A DNA stretch of 64,000 bases from Lindgomyces ingoldianus (GCF_010093535.1 NW_022985162.1:62001-126000), one strand, 5' to 3'; counted from the first letter of the stretch, positions 1 through 13,044 are shown. Notes: generated from the letters alone by a model not told the origin. A program made the numbers and translations.

Positions 1-1467
1 CCGCTGTATCGACAATTACCTCTGCCTCAATCTTTCCGGGAGCGTGGCCCTTAAACTCTTCCAATGATGGATGCACACCAACACGTTCCTTGCTCAATAA
101 ATCCACTAATAACGGGCTAGGCTTGTTATTCCTGTCGGAGAACATAGCCTGGTGATCCTTATACTTCTGCACACTCTCAACATACTTGTCAAACAAGTAC
201 GCAGAATCGAGTGGTCCACCCTTCGCCTCCGGATGAAACTGGGCGCTGAAGATGGGGCGAGAGTTGTGGATCAGTCCTTCGTTGGACTGGTCGTTGAGGT
301 TGGTGAAATATTCCCTCCAGTCTTCCGGGAGAGTCGTTGCATCAACAGCGTAACCGTGGTTCTGGGAGGTGATGTGACATTTGCCGGTCGTAAGATCAAG
401 GGCAGGAATGTTGTGGGCACGGTTTCCGTATTTCAGCTTCACAGTCTTGGCGCCTGAAGCCAGCGCAAGAAGCTGGTGACCCATGCAAATACCCATGATT
501 GGGATCTGGGAGCCCTCCATCAGCTTGCGGAGGTTGTAGACAGTCGCGGAGCAATGAGTTGGGTCGCCCGGGCCGTTGGAGATGAAGACACCGTCGAAGT
601 GGTGGGCAACCTTGTGGATGGGGTAATCGAATGGGAAGGCCGTCACACTCGCACCTCGAGAGACGAGGCTTCGGAGGATGTTCTCCTTCACACCGCAGTC
701 GATCAAAGCCACGTGCATGTCGCCAAGGGATGAGCTCACGTGGAACGGTGCCTTGGTGCTCACTCGGCGGACAAGGTTGATTGTCTCAGGGTCAATGAAA
801 GCCTCGTCTTCATCGGCATCGTACTCCTCTCCAATGGTGACACGAGCAAGCGAGGAACCTTGTTCCCGGAGATACGTCACAATAGCCCGGGTATCCACCC
901 CAGAGATGGCTGGAACGCCCTCTCGAGCGCACCACTGGGCTAAGCTCTCAACAGCAGTCCAATGGCTGTGCTGCATGGCATAATCCTGGACAACAATGCC
1001 AGCAGCCTGGATATGTGGAGATTCGAAGTATCGAAGCAATCCAAATTCATCCCTAGCGGAAGACGGTACTCCGTAGTTCCCGATCAAAGGCTGGGTAAAA
1101 ACGAGAATTTGGCCGCGGTAGGACGGATCCGTCATAGACTCGGGATATCCGACGAGGGAGGTTGTGAAGACAGCTTCGCCGGAGATGTTGGATTTGGCAC
1201 CAAAGGACTTGCCAGAGAAGATTGGTCCATTCTGCACGGCCATGAGCGATATGAATATTCATCGTTTGGGCGTGATCATACCTTGATGGTAAATGTAGCT
1301 CGTTCGGTGGAGATTGGGGTAGCTCGTCGATGAGGAGAGGGGACATGACGAGTAGAACTACTAGTGTGAACGGTAGCAAGACAGCGAGCGGGCACGCGGG
1401 TCTTTGTCGCTTGTCCCAGGACGTTCGCGGACCGAAGAGTGGATGGCTTGAAGAATTGCGAGATCAT
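1..1467 (-). CDS. cpa1: Arginine-specific carbamoyl-phosphate synthetase small subunit (partial, 3' end outside window)
   Basis: Glutaminase subunit that hydrolyses glutamine and passes ammonia to the large subunit for carbamoyl phosphate in arginine synthesis. Exon 1 is 1467..1282 and exon 2 runs from 1231 off the window start; the 50-nt intron has GTATGA...CAG borders. The first about 35 residues are rich in Arg, Ser and Thr with few acidic residues, as in a mitochondrial presequence. The class I glutamine amidotransferase domain is clear: the nucleophile motif GICMGHQ lies near 480-505 and the FHPE motif near 220-235. The CPSase small-chain N-domain ([18 protein letters not shown]) precedes it. 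The 5' leader carries the arginine attenuator peptide reading frame, which identifies the arginine-specific rather than the pyrimidine enzyme. The ATG was chosen as the first in frame after the uORF. About 470 residues are visible; the C-terminal end lies outside. Confidence 0.96.
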
Positions 1468-1527
1468 GTTGAGTGGAGATTTGTGTACAATTGAGAGTCG
1501 TTAGATATATGGGATACTGAGGGGAGT

Positions 1528-1832
1528 TCAGTTCACTGAAGCCTTCCACAGGTGGTCTAGCAGGAGGAGTCAGTTTGGGGCCCTGGCGGCTGGCTTTGTT
1601 TGGCAATGCCATACCTGAGATATAGTCCTATTGCAAGCAATTAGCCATAGTCAATATGAACAGGAGGAAAAAGGACGGATGGGGGATGCATAATAATGGC
1701 AGAGTTGGGCCATGGGCCGGGAATGACGCTGTGGATTGACGGTGTGCGATGACCAGAGATAAGGTAGGGCGGGAAGCGAGTAGTCATTCAGACACGTACC
1801 TGGGAGGTGAAGGTGGTTTGAACAGCACGCAT
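1528..1832 (-). promoter_or_regulatory. Arginine attenuator peptide uORF, split over three exons
   Basis: Upstream reading frame in the CPA1 leader. It reads only after removal of two introns: exon 1832..1800 (MRAVQTTFTSQ), microexon 1627..1615 (DYIS plus one base) and exon 1556..1528 (DHLWKASVN, stop). Introns 1799..1628 (172 nt, GTACGT...TAG) and 1614..1557 (58 nt, GTATGG...TAG) have good borders. The exons add up to 75 nt, that is 24 codons plus stop, the length of the Neurospora/yeast attenuator peptide. The conserved core FTSQDY-SDHLW is present, with Asp at position 12 and Trp at 19. In the characterised family the nascent peptide stalls the terminating ribosome when arginine is high and so lowers synthesis of the downstream subunit. 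The uORF stop is 60 nt from the main ATG. Confidence 0.93.
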
Positions 1833-3504
1833 AAGCGCGACAGAGACCAAACCCGGGCAATTCAGAAGAGAAGATGAAGGGCTGCAAAGACCCTTTTGAG
1901 AGTGCTAGATGAGCCTGGTGGGGGCGACTGTGGGTTTAGATGTTTGGTGAGGTGCGAGAAGGAAGAGCAGTTATCTGGCGGGGTTTTCAGCTGCATATTC
2001 GCTAGGACAAAGACGGCATGGCGCCCCATGCCCGAATGACGCAGCCATCAAATTTTCTCGCTCACGAAGACCACCGTCTTTTCACGTCTACTTCATTGGC
2101 CAATGCTGAAACCCGCTGTCGCCGGCCCGCTACGCTGTGTCTCATCGCATCATCGACGGCCGGCATGTGGAGATGTCGATTTCTGAGCTTGAGGATGATG
2201 ACTGATGGCATCTCGTCAACCTCAGTCTCGCATGACCTCGCTTGAAGCACGAAAATTTCTAGGGCATATAGAGCTTGGACTTTGTTCTGGGCTTGAAACT
2301 GGCCTTCTCGTTCGCCAGCCCAACAGAGGGAGAATCCTGCAGACTGGTTGAAGGCGGGGAAAGGCCTCATCGAACTCACGGAAGACTAATCCACGGACAG
2401 AGAACAGAGTGTGAGTGGATGATGTCAAGGAAGAAGCAATATTCTCCTGCGCCATGTATCGATATCGCCCTCCTTGTTAAGAGGGATGTTGACAGTTGAT
2501 TGAGGCTCCTTTCTGCAAGCCTTGACTTCTGTTGACAAACCACATATAAGTCTCTCCGATATAGGCCTGTCAGTACTAGAATAACGAAGTCCTTCCTAGT
2601 CGCAAAGAATGGCGCACAGAAGACGTTATGCAGTGCAGTGTATCTCTGATGGAAGTTGAGGCCCAATGAAGAATGACGCACCACCATCGCTAAGATGTCC
2701 CGAGTGAGCAGACCTTCCCTCCACCAAAGAGATCTAATTTCCTAAGCCGGTCTTTTAAGCGATTACACAAAGCGTACCGCAACGAAACCTCTCTCCCATA
2801 ACTCCATCAATATCTTCGCAAGTCTTATCAGACCACGAAAGAGGACCCAAGCGTTCAGTAAGACAATATAGATTGCGTGCTCCAGTTAACGACTGGAAAC
2901 TCTGAGGACTGGTACTGTGCAACGATGTAAAGTAGTATTGAGATCGGTATATACTATTCTAATTAGCTCATGTAAAGCATGCCTAGGGTGGGCCACGTAA
3001 TGTTCTTGACGAGTGCGCCCATGTTTCTACCGCTATTCCAAGCAACTCTTTTCTCCCATTTCACAGGCACCAAAAGATCAACGAATATTTTAGACAACAT
3101 CCTAGGGGCAATTTTCCGCCCAACAACCTTCTACTAATTTCTGGCTTCACATGCCTTCTTGGTTATCTCTATACTCGACTTTTTCGCCTTGGAGATTTTA
3201 GCGGCCCACATTTAGCTGGCTATTCCCGCCTTTGGCTTGCAATAGCATATGCGTTGGAGAGATCTAAGACTATATTTCTCGAGACTAGCAGAAAGTACAG
3301 TAGGGCTGGTGGTCGATGTCTATTGCTGTAGCCATGCGCCCACGGGATAATCAAACCACCTGCTCATGGACGATCCAGACATACATTGAGGAGTCCTCGC
3401 GCCGCACTCGGAAGTATGTTCAGGGTGCTTGGTTCGACTCATTAAGACTATCATCATTTCGCAAGCGTCGCTTCTGAGTTCGAATTTCTAAACATGACGC
3501 TCTA
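1833..3504. other. Intergenic: CPA1 promoter and leader, then gene-poor sequence
   Basis: The CPA1 promoter and leader lie at the left end. Several overlapping open frames on both strands near 2060-2690 lack recognisable motifs and introns and are not called. From about 2700 rightwards I see no coding signal until the P450 relic. Confidence 0.5.
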
Positions 3505-4640
3505 GGTTCTAAGGTCTCGGCTAGGGTAATTGCTTTACCGTCGGGCTCTATAAAAACTTATATATACGGTATCCAGTACATGACACGCAATTTTCTCGAC
3601 CTAGAGGGCCTCATAAATCGCGCGCGAGCTGAGTGGTTACAGCACATACAGAAAGCGGATACCCCGATACGCGGTATTTCCTCCAGACTCAGTTTGGGAA
3701 GGAGTATGCGGACATTGATCTTGGAGCTTGCTTCTAAAATTTGCTACAGTCATAGTCTCGATCCTGTTGAAGATATGGAGGAAGCGGGTGGATTCTGGGA
3801 TAGTATGGAAGACGCTGGGCCGTATGGGCAATACCTGTATATCCTTAGTATGCTGAGCTTAACGTCCGAAACCGCTTCATCGACCAAGAAAACACTGCCA
3901 AAGAAATACTTGGCTCTTGGATATAACATGGTCTGATCCGAGACGATGCCGAAATTCAGCCATCAATTGCTGTGTCAGTCAACCCTTCTTTACTAGTAAA
4001 TTCCCTCAAATCTAGCCTCTCCCTTCAAGCATTACTAGAGGGTTTCCTACATCTTCAGCCATCAACTTAATCGTACTAAATGTAGTCAGCTACCCAAGTA
4101 TCAAGGGGATGACTCTGCGTAATGCCCATGATTTTGTTCACAAACACCATTCTTCTTCAATGGCCACTCACTCATATTTATCCAGACTTCCATATCTACT
4201 GGCTAGCATCGGCGATTCAATACGACATTTCCATCCAATTACGCAATTACGTGAACGTATGGTACCTGTCGATGGCGATCCATCAACGGGCAGTTCGTCC
4301 CATCAAGAACCAATATCGGTTTAAACACTCCTAGTTTGAAGCAACATGAGAATTTCCGTCCGAATCCTGACACCTTCAGACTGGAATGCTGGCTTGAAGA
4401 GGACGATGGATATTTAACGAATGAGAACGATCCATTATTTCATGTTCCGGTATGGCTCTACTAAATGCATGGGTATTCCCCAATCGTCACTCATTGTTAG
4501 TAATCACATTCGAGGTATGTGTCTTCCGACTGTCGAATAACATATCATTGTCTAACAGACGGTAGCTTTCCCGCCAATTTGAAGTTGAAATTCTGATGCC
4601 TGTGGTTCCCGGGATCGCGCAGTTCAGCGCGGTATCCTTT
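3505..4640 (+). pseudogene. Decayed cytochrome P450
   Basis: Successive plus-strand frames spell the landmarks of a fungal P450 in order, with frameshifts, stops and gaps between. At 3510-3850 comes SIKTYIYG, then RARAEWLQHIQKAD and GPYGQYLYIL, as in the mid N-terminal half. Near 4180-4270 comes LPYLLASIGDSIRHFHP followed by RMVPVDG, the K-helix region with its ExxR motif damaged. At about 4280-4410, in another frame, GQFVPSRTNIGLNT and NPDTFRLECWLEEDD match the segment ending in the PERW motif, here LECW. At about 4440-4510 the heme loop reads FRYGSTKCMGIPQ with the Cys ligand kept; then, after a probable intron, LSRQFEVEIL. The N-terminal anchor and most of the I-helix are not seen. Family inferred by motif; subfamily unknown. 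No functional product is likely. Confidence 0.8.
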
Positions 4641-5578
4641 CGTCGAAGCCTTTGCCTTATTTTGCGAAAAAAAAAAAATTTCCAAAATTCCCACTTGCCT
4701 AGTGGGCTTGGTGTGCTAAGGAAATCCTACAGTGCTTCGGCCAATCAAGGCCCGTCCTTCTGTGAATAGGGATTAATATGGAGCCATAGAACGCGGGATA
4801 TAATTCGGAGGATGCAGATGTCTTGTTGTTGGTGCAGGAGTCGGTCGAAGCGCTAACCCGATCGGGTAGTTGGACGTTGTAGATTGTGAATAAGTTAGTA
4901 GTAGGACTGGACATCAGTCGAGGCGTAACGGCTCGAGGTTACGGGATCCCACCAATTAGTGTCTTCGAATAAGGGTTGGTATCATAGGACGCTCAACGCT
5001 AAACAGCGCCAACAGGAGCTGTTACATCCGCATCTAGATGGCCGATAGAAGTCAGTTAGACAGATCCGACGACAGCCCCACAACGATCAACAGGACAGAC
5101 TACATGCGATTTCTAGTTCGAGCAGTCGAAGCCTGTCTAACCCGGTCGATTGGACACCGTATGGTCTCTCGCCTTCGATTCGGAGGCAGCTTGTAGCCTG
5201 TTCGACCTAAAGCTTCCACTGGTTGAGTAGCGCTTTCTGGTTTACTGGAATATTTGTGTCGTAGAAATCGAAGGAATGCGTGGGGCTTCTTCTTTGGCTG
5301 AGATAGTTTGTGGTTTATGTAGATGTAGGTTTGACGCTGGCAGGATGAGAGCAGCTGGGAGCAGGCAAAAGATCGGCTCGGAATACTTTTGGAAGGCTAT
5401 GGTGATGGTAGCCAGAGCGCGATGTCAGATAAACAAACACGCAAAACTTAACGCGCAGACTGGAAGTTGAATGCACTGGTATCCCTGGTGCGACACTTGG
5501 CGATATTGTGTAGCAACGATCGATTTTCACTATCCCATCAGTATGTACAAGAAATCCCACCTTACCACTTCAACTCAT
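4641..5578. other. Intergenic, one weak small reading frame
   Basis: A 12-A run lies near 4667-4678. A 52-codon frame starting with ATG at 5038 and ending at 5196 (plus) begins MADRSQLDRSDDSPTT and has some coding character, but no family, promoter or splice sites could be assigned, so it is not called. A minus-strand frame at 4914..4699 is equally unsupported. The right end is the 3' flank of the GH3 gene. Confidence 0.4.
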
Positions 5579-8294
5579 CTACGCCGTAACCTTCCCCGTC
5601 AACCTAATATCCCTACTACTCGCACCCACACTAATAGCAAAATCCCCGCTCGGCACAACCCACTGCTGCCTTCCAGCATCCCAATAACTCAGATCCCTCC
5701 TCCTCAGCTTAAATGTCGCAGTCCCACTAGCACCAGCTTCCAACTTTAGCTTATCAAAGCCTCTGAGCTGCTTTGGTGGAGCCTGGGGTGCCGACGACGG
5801 TAAGCCGATGTAGAGCTGCGGGACCTCTGCGCCTGCTACACTGCCGGAGTTTGTGATTTTGGCGGTAACGGTTGCTACTGTGTCAAAGAGGTCTGCAGCG
5901 CCGCCCGGGGCTTTGGTGGAGGATGCCGGGCCAGATGATGGCGTACCGGTAATAGAGAGGTCGGAGTAGGTGAAGTTTGTGTATGCTGTGACATCTATCA
6001 GTTTCTGCTTTGAATTTTGTGGTAAAGGGGAGGAGGAAGCACTTACACAAGCCAAAGCCGAACTCGAATCGCGGCGTAATCTTTTGCTGATCGAATCTCC
6101 GGTAATCGACGAACAGATCCCACGTGTTATCATCGCCTCCGGCAACTGATGTCCCGTAGTCACTAGCCTGCTTGGCAATTGTGTAAGGAAGTTTGCCGTT
6201 AGGAGATGTCGACCCGTAAAGAATGTCCGCGAGACCGTTACCACTCTCCTGCCCCGGAAGGCCAGCCCAGACAACAGCTACGACATTATCGTTGTCAATA
6301 TAGGGTTCCAAGATCAGAGGACCGACGCTGTGGATCACGACAATGGTCTTTTTATTGACAGCAGCAACGGCTTTGACAAGGTCATTTCCATTGTGCCATG
6401 GATTGAGATCAACGCGGTCTCCGGCATTCTTTTCGACTGTGATATAGCCTTCGCCAGAGTCTGCGTTAATAAACACGAGAGCATAGTCGGCGCTTTGAGC
6501 GGCCGAAGCACCTTGCTGTGCGTTGTCGTTGGTGGAAGTCGTTACAGTAGTCCCGTCTTTCTGGGCCTGCGATTTGATAGCGTCCAGAGGGGCGATGAGA
6601 TACTAAATCAGGTCAGAAGCCAATCATCCAGGGTTTCTGAGGATCGACGTACTGGAAACTCAGCAGTTCCACTTCCCCAACCCATTGCCAGCGTTCCGTC
6701 GTTACATCCTCTATCAGCGCATGCGTTCATGCCTTTGGGCGCCACTACAGCATCACTACCAATAACAGCTATGCTCTTGGGCTTCCTCAACGGCAAAGCA
6801 TTACCCGTGTTCTTCAGCAGGACGATGCCATCTCTAGCGATAGCGCGAGCATTCGTCTTGTGGTTCCCCTGAACATTCTGCGTGCCGATCTTCCACGAGT
6901 TGAATGTTGCCGTAGGATACCCCTTGTCTTGTCCGACAAGATACCAAGCAGCAAGAATACGCTTTACCATATCGTCGAGTCGGGATTGGGCGACTTGGCC
7001 ACCTTGAACAGCGGATTGTAGAGCTGCATCTGTTAGATTGTCTTTTCTGTGCTAGCCGTCAGTGTGAGTTACCTGATCCCCAAAGAACATTCTTCTTGTT
7101 GAAGTCGCTGGTGTAGAATTAGAGAAGAAACATAAAGAGGTAGAGAGTAGGAGCGTACCTTCCGGGCATAGTCATATCAAGTCCTGCATTTGCACTGCCG
7201 GCTGTTGTATGTTGGGCATTCCAGTCGGACATGACGTATCCTTGGACTATCAAGGGAAGACATTAGCAGATGTGATTAGATATGCATCCCAGTATCCATG
7301 ATACGAATCGCTCAGACAAGGAGAGGACTCTCCCCAACAAAGAAAGAGATTTCATCAGTTAATTTCCCACTTACAGCCTAATTCATCCTTCAAGAGTTTG
7401 TTCATGATGCCGTTATTCTCGCACGCGTATGTTCCATTGATCTTGTTGTACGAACACCTGCAAGCATCAGCTACGACATAGATACCTTGCGAGCGGGCCG
7501 CTCACATAACCGACGCAACGTTGGCTTTCACAGCATCGGCAAAAGGCCATAGGTAAAGCTCATGCAAAACGCGGTCAGGGACGGACGAGCTCATAGTATC
7601 TCGTCCTCGTTCCTAAAAACTATCTGTTAGTCTTTCTCAAACCGGTTAGGTGGTTATCGGGACCTGACCTGCTCGTTCATAATGTAATGCTTCGCACACG
7701 CCTGCACGCCCGCCTCTTGCATGCCCTCAATCGTCTCAGCCATTGCAATTCCAGTGAGATATGGATCTGGGGAAAACCCTTCCCAATTGCGGCCTCCGGT
7801 GGGAATCTTTCCTAGAGGTCCAGCAACTGGTCCTAGTTGCACATGGATACCCAATTGCTTGGCTTCGGCGCCTAGGAAATTGCCTCTTTCTCTAATCAAG
7901 TCAATGTCCCAAGTAGAAGCAGCTTGAACTCCGGCGGGGAATGCAGTAACGCCATTAACATATCGAACCCCAAGAGGACCGTCCTGAAGACATAACGAAG
8001 GGTATCCAATTGAACCGACGGCCTTTGTGTTTCCGACGCAGTTCCCAGCTTGCCATCCAGTCCCTGATACAATGCCGACTTTGTCGCCGATCGATAGCTT
8101 CCCGAGTGCTGTATTGGCTTTGGTGTATGCGGTCGCCCAATCGCTAACAGTTCTTTTCTCAGACTTGCTGTCGTGAGCTGGCAGAGCTTTAGGTAAGTTA
8201 GTACAACGCTTAGCAATGAATGATCAAGTTGAAACATACTCGCAGCTCTTGAGACAGAAGTCGCAGCCAACAAAGAGAGGATGTATCCGCGCAT
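5579..8294 (-). CDS. GH3 beta-glucosidase, secreted
   Basis: Hydrolyses beta-glucosides such as cellobiose from the non-reducing end. Nine exons fit: 8294-8240, 8186-7669, 7612-7506, 7457-7375, 7246-7159, 7107-7073, 7029-6653, 6602-6047 and 5985-5579; they sum to 2226 nt, giving 741 residues. Residues 1-18 are a signal peptide ([18 protein letters not shown]), followed by a Kex2-type KR site at about 28-29. The N-terminal GH3 barrel shows [32 protein letters not shown] and KHYIMNEQ. The nucleophile Asp is in YVMSDW, about residue 262. The C-terminal GH3 domain ([27 protein letters not shown]) and a fibronectin III-like end ([15 protein letters not shown]) follow. Length is close to other secreted fungal enzymes of this type. 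Probably glucose-repressed and induced by cellulose products, but I did not identify sites. Confidence 0.95.
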
Positions 8295-9422
8295 GATGAC
8301 AAATTTCTCGAGCGGTCGGTCTTAAAGTTTGTATGATCGCAGACAATCCCCAGTAGAATCGGGAGGCCATCATGTTAAGTATACACTTCTCAAACTGTAT
8401 ACCGGAGCTTCAGCAACCGTCTGCGCCAAATATACGGAGTAATTACTTACTTGGCTATGGCCTTGGAACCACTCATGGCATGCTCTGCCGCGACAACATG
8501 CTCAGATACCGTTCTCAACATTGTGATTGGGATATATTGCCCTTCTGATCAGGTTAATGAGGCGGAATGCTGCTCGTATGGGTTTAAGCTTGTAGCTAAG
8601 CGCATGACGGGCCGGTTCTCCAGGATATTCATTCCGGGGACAGGGATAACCTCGCTTCATATCGAATAAGATCGACGACTAAGCTTGTCACGCGTGGATG
8701 CATCATCAGGAACAAAACTTTTTCTCCGGATAGCGAAGAAGGTTTTAATTCCTGAATCTTAGCCAACTAAGACTCGGGTCGGGCGGTAATACACCAATGC
8801 TATCCCCACATGAGGAGGCTTAAATGTTGATGAAGTGAGAAGCAAGGCATGTAGGATGACGTGGAGGCTGCATGTTTCTGGAGCACTGTAAATGTAGATA
8901 CGCAGTTTCGAAGAGTAGAATATATTTCTTGCCACCACTAATCGGTCGGCACTTCCACAAAAATACCAAGACCAAGACTGTTGAGAGCTATTGGCAGTGC
9001 ACTGGCGTGTCCGTCGCCGTCCAGAGAGCGCGGCTAGCCTAGTGGATGGACCGCTGTAGGCCGTACGTTGCTTCAGCGCCGACTTAAGTTCCTTCACCTT
9101 GAAAGGGTCGTGCATAGGGCATTTGCGCATATGACTTCCGCCCTATGATCACTACACCCCAGCTAAACCAATCTGTCACTTATTTTAGTTCTACCGTGTT
9201 CGTTGGGCAGCGATGTAAGAGACGAACCTCTGAACAGACACTTGTTTAATTCCGGTCCACCTCATATGTTACTGATACGTAGAGGTTAAGATGGAATTAG
9301 GTTAACGTTCGAGAGCGGGTAGCTGGAAAATGAATCTCGATAGCGTTCTAAAGAGGACATACGAAAGCCGCATTGGGGGGAAGCACTGCTCAAGCGTACT
9401 CCCAATCTTCGTCAAGTTTTAA
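8295..9422. other. Intergenic: GH3 promoter side, no gene seen
   Basis: Upstream region of the GH3 gene, then sequence without a recognisable gene. Short frames on both strands (for example 9130..8759 minus) carry no motif. Confidence 0.5.
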
Positions 9423-9890
9423 TTAGTAGGAACGTGACGGTCTTTCCTCAGTACACTTTCGTCTTTGTTGCCGACACCTCGCGCATCCCAGTTTGGAACG
9501 CGTTTTCCAATACCGAAAAGTAGCGAACGCCTTTCGGCAATGACTGAAAGCGTATTTACCTACGCCACACTCGACGTTCCTTTCCTTGCATCTCATACAA
9601 GGAATTTTCGGCTTTGTCGATATTGAAGTTGTGGGAGACAGTTCCAGTACAGAGGGTTCTTTAGTAGAGAAGGATGGGGAGGGCACCTTGGTTTGGTTTT
9701 TCGCTGTTCACCTGATGAAGGAGTTCGTGTTGCTTCTAGTGAGGTAGATTCGACATTATTCTTTATTTTCTTGGTTACCATCGTCGGCATACTTAATCCT
9801 GCTTGGGCTCGTATGTATCCATCAGGAACCTCACATCCATTGTCATCATCTATCTGGCTTTTCTTGCTACGCTTCCTCTTTTTCAGTGGA
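9423..9890 (-). pseudogene. Possible relic of a zinc-cluster nuclear protein
   Basis: Read from right to left, the minus strand gives a basic stretch KKRKRSKKSQIDDD near 9870-9830 and then, after a frame change near 9680, two Cys patterns in one frame: IPCMRCKERNVEC and SKLGCARCRQQRRKC. Both have the C-x2-C-x6-C spacing of the first half of a Zn(II)2Cys6 cluster. After the second, the expected PxCxxC is missing: it reads ERPSRSY and then stops. The frame change and lost Cys suggest decay, but an intact gene with introns I did not solve is possible. A candidate start on the same strand, MDDQDHELDLR at about 10740, follows a plausible leader. Confidence 0.35.
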
Positions 9891-10159
9891 GAGCTAATTG
9901 CGGCGTGATAGACTCATCTTGCCTATTGGGCACCAAAGGCGTATCTTCCAAAGTCGGTAATTGGCTAGCAAGGCATCAATTGTAGTTGCGACAAATAAAG
10001 CGTGTCGTTCTTACGTAGCTGGTGCTGCACACTCGAGCAACAGGAAAATGAAGAGATAATCTCACGCTAATATGAGGATGAGATGGTGGTTAACGGGCCA
10101 ACCAGAAGCACAAACCTTCTGTTTTCGCCGCTTTTGCGGAGACTGGCAGAGCTATGGAT

Positions 10160-10189
10160 CAGGCTATGCTTGTACAGGCTATGCTTGTA
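10160..10189. repeat. 15-bp perfect direct duplication
   Basis: The 15-mer CAGGCTATGCTTGTA occurs twice head to tail. No flanking element is visible. Confidence 0.9.
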
Positions 10190-11461
10190 CACGACATTGA
10201 ATGCCTCCCTGTTGGTTGAAAACTTGATGCGCATAGTTATATGTCAGCAGGTGCGAGGATTTCTGAGCCTCTAGGATCCCATTCTCTTCCGTTTTCTTCT
10301 TCTTTATTCCATCACGGCGGCCACGATTCTAGTCCACGCAGACGCACTTGACCTTGGTGCCATCGCTGCCTTCCATTCTCAGGGCGGGCTTTCCTAGTAC
10401 TTGAATTCATCAATATTCTAGACGGCTTCGGTGAATGAGCGGACAAATGCTCTTTGCATTTTCAATCGATCTTTGCCTTCAATATTTCGACACAAGGCAT
10501 GATCGGCAGTGATGCTTAGGAAAGCAAGGAAGCCTAGACCCCAAGAGCTGCTAAGTTTGGCTGCCGCTGGGAGACTAGTATGGTGATGGTTGATCCGGCA
10601 GAAAATACGAATTTAGTGACCATCTCAACCGGGACTAAACTTGCTGAGCCGTTTCTACAATTCAATTCGAAGAGCCTCACGGCTCGGGCACTGGTAGTAG
10701 ACGCCTGTGATACCGGAGATCGAGCTCGTGATCTTGGTCATCCATGGTGACACTAATGTGAAAGGTTGTGAGTTTTGTGACTGCTTCAAGGGATAGTTGT
10801 TATGGTATTAAGTGGTGTTGAGATGTGCTGATGTTCGGAGCGAGTGTTGCGCGTGGTTGAAGTTAACTAGCGCCGGTGAAATAGTTTTTCCCTCTTTCAG
10901 ATTCACACGTGACTGCAACATTAGGCAAGGCTCGAGATTGCACAATGCAGCCCTGGAGATGGTCTGGAGCACACCCAAAACACGGCTTTCTAACGATAAA
11001 CTTCTAGGTCTCAAGTCTATGCTCTCGACTCCAGCCATGCAAGGTCTGCAGGTGGGGATAAGCTGGCGGTTGTTGTCACAGCTGAGATGGACGGGACTCT
11101 CCAGTCGATTTCTGAGTCCTCAGGCCATCACCAGCTACAAATTTCAATTGATGAAAGTCCCACAGAATATCCCCACAGCCTCACGTATACGAGCTGCTGT
11201 CCCTAGCGTGTTGCATCTGCACGCCCTCTTTTCACGCCAATACCCGTCTCTCGAAACGAACCCAATAGGTTTCTCATTTGAGCTCTTAGGCCACTCATTC
11301 GTGCAACCCCGCGCACGGATGCATTCCTAAATCTAGCGATTCGGTACTTTTCAATGTGAGGTCTTGGAGAGGTGTATGCACCGGTATGCACGTTCATACT
11401 GTATCACAATTATATTCTTTCGTGTTCTCCCAGCCCATTTGGCGCATCGTAACAGCGCGGG

Positions 11462-11466
11462 CCAAT
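11462..11466 (+). promoter_or_regulatory. CCAAT box upstream of cdc42
   Basis: CCAATCA lies about 720 bp before the cdc42 ATG, ahead of a CT-rich leader. CCAAT boxes are bound by the Hap complex in fungi; use here is inferred. Confidence 0.35.
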
Positions 11467-12183
11467 CAAAAAATGCGACGCATTCGAGAACCGTTTGCTC
11501 GGCCACGCATCAAGAGGTGCATTGCCGGGAGCGTATTGAAAGCTTCACCTCCCCTCCCCCCCAAAAGCCTGTATTGTGGTGTTTCCGCGCCAAGCTAAGC
11601 CTCATTCATCCGAGCTTACGGTAGTTCCATGTCGCGGAGTGCGCACTCCAGCCTACAGTCAACCACCCACGCCTCATTCACCGCGCTCTTCCTTTGATAA
11701 CGCGAACACGCCCGACGACGCTGCACTCGCAGTTGTCCCTGCTTCTCCTCATCTCCCCTCGAGTTTCCCGCCGCCCACCTCTCGCTCCATTGTTCGCCCT
11801 CGCCCACAGCTTTGAAACCTCGCCCGTTCTGACGTTTCGAGTTTCAAGGACGACGAGTCCCGTGGCACGCGCCTCCGGTGGTCCTGTGGAGGACTCAGCG
11901 GTATGATGAATCTTGCGGCCAGCGCCACAGCTATGATGAACGCTCAGCGCTGACTTGTTTGACTATCAGGGTTTCTCGCTCTTTCAACCCCTCGTTTGGA
12001 TATCAGCCCGCCAGCAGCTTTACTCTCCTAATACCTCGCGGACCCTGTCAGACTTCCAAGTCTCGACCTGTCCTGCTCAGAAAGTCATTCTTACGTACCC
12101 CGCCGGACGTAAATCCCTCTCTTCCACTTCAACCCCAGCGCGGAACGAAATCACATACCCACGAATCCGTCGGCTTCCCCAGC

Positions 12184-13044
<861 letters not shown>

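Larger units (their letters stand above)
9891..12183. other. Intergenic: gene-poor, then the cdc42 promoter
   Basis: No intact gene recognised. A 172-codon plus frame at 10812..11330 and overlapping minus frames have no family signature. A 15-bp direct duplication lies at 10160-10189. From about 11350 the sequence is the cdc42 promoter and a long pyrimidine-rich leader containing several short upstream frames. Confidence 0.5.

Noticed and set aside
2062..2687. Minus-strand frames upstream of the CPA1 leader
   Set aside because: Overlapping frames without motifs; region is better explained as promoter sequence.
3440..3460. tRNA T-arm-like GGTTCGACTC
   Set aside because: Flanks do not pair into a T stem and no cloverleaf can be drawn.
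10812..11330. 172-codon plus-strand open frame
   Set aside because: No motif or leader, overlaps several minus frames, and amino-acid composition is not distinctive.
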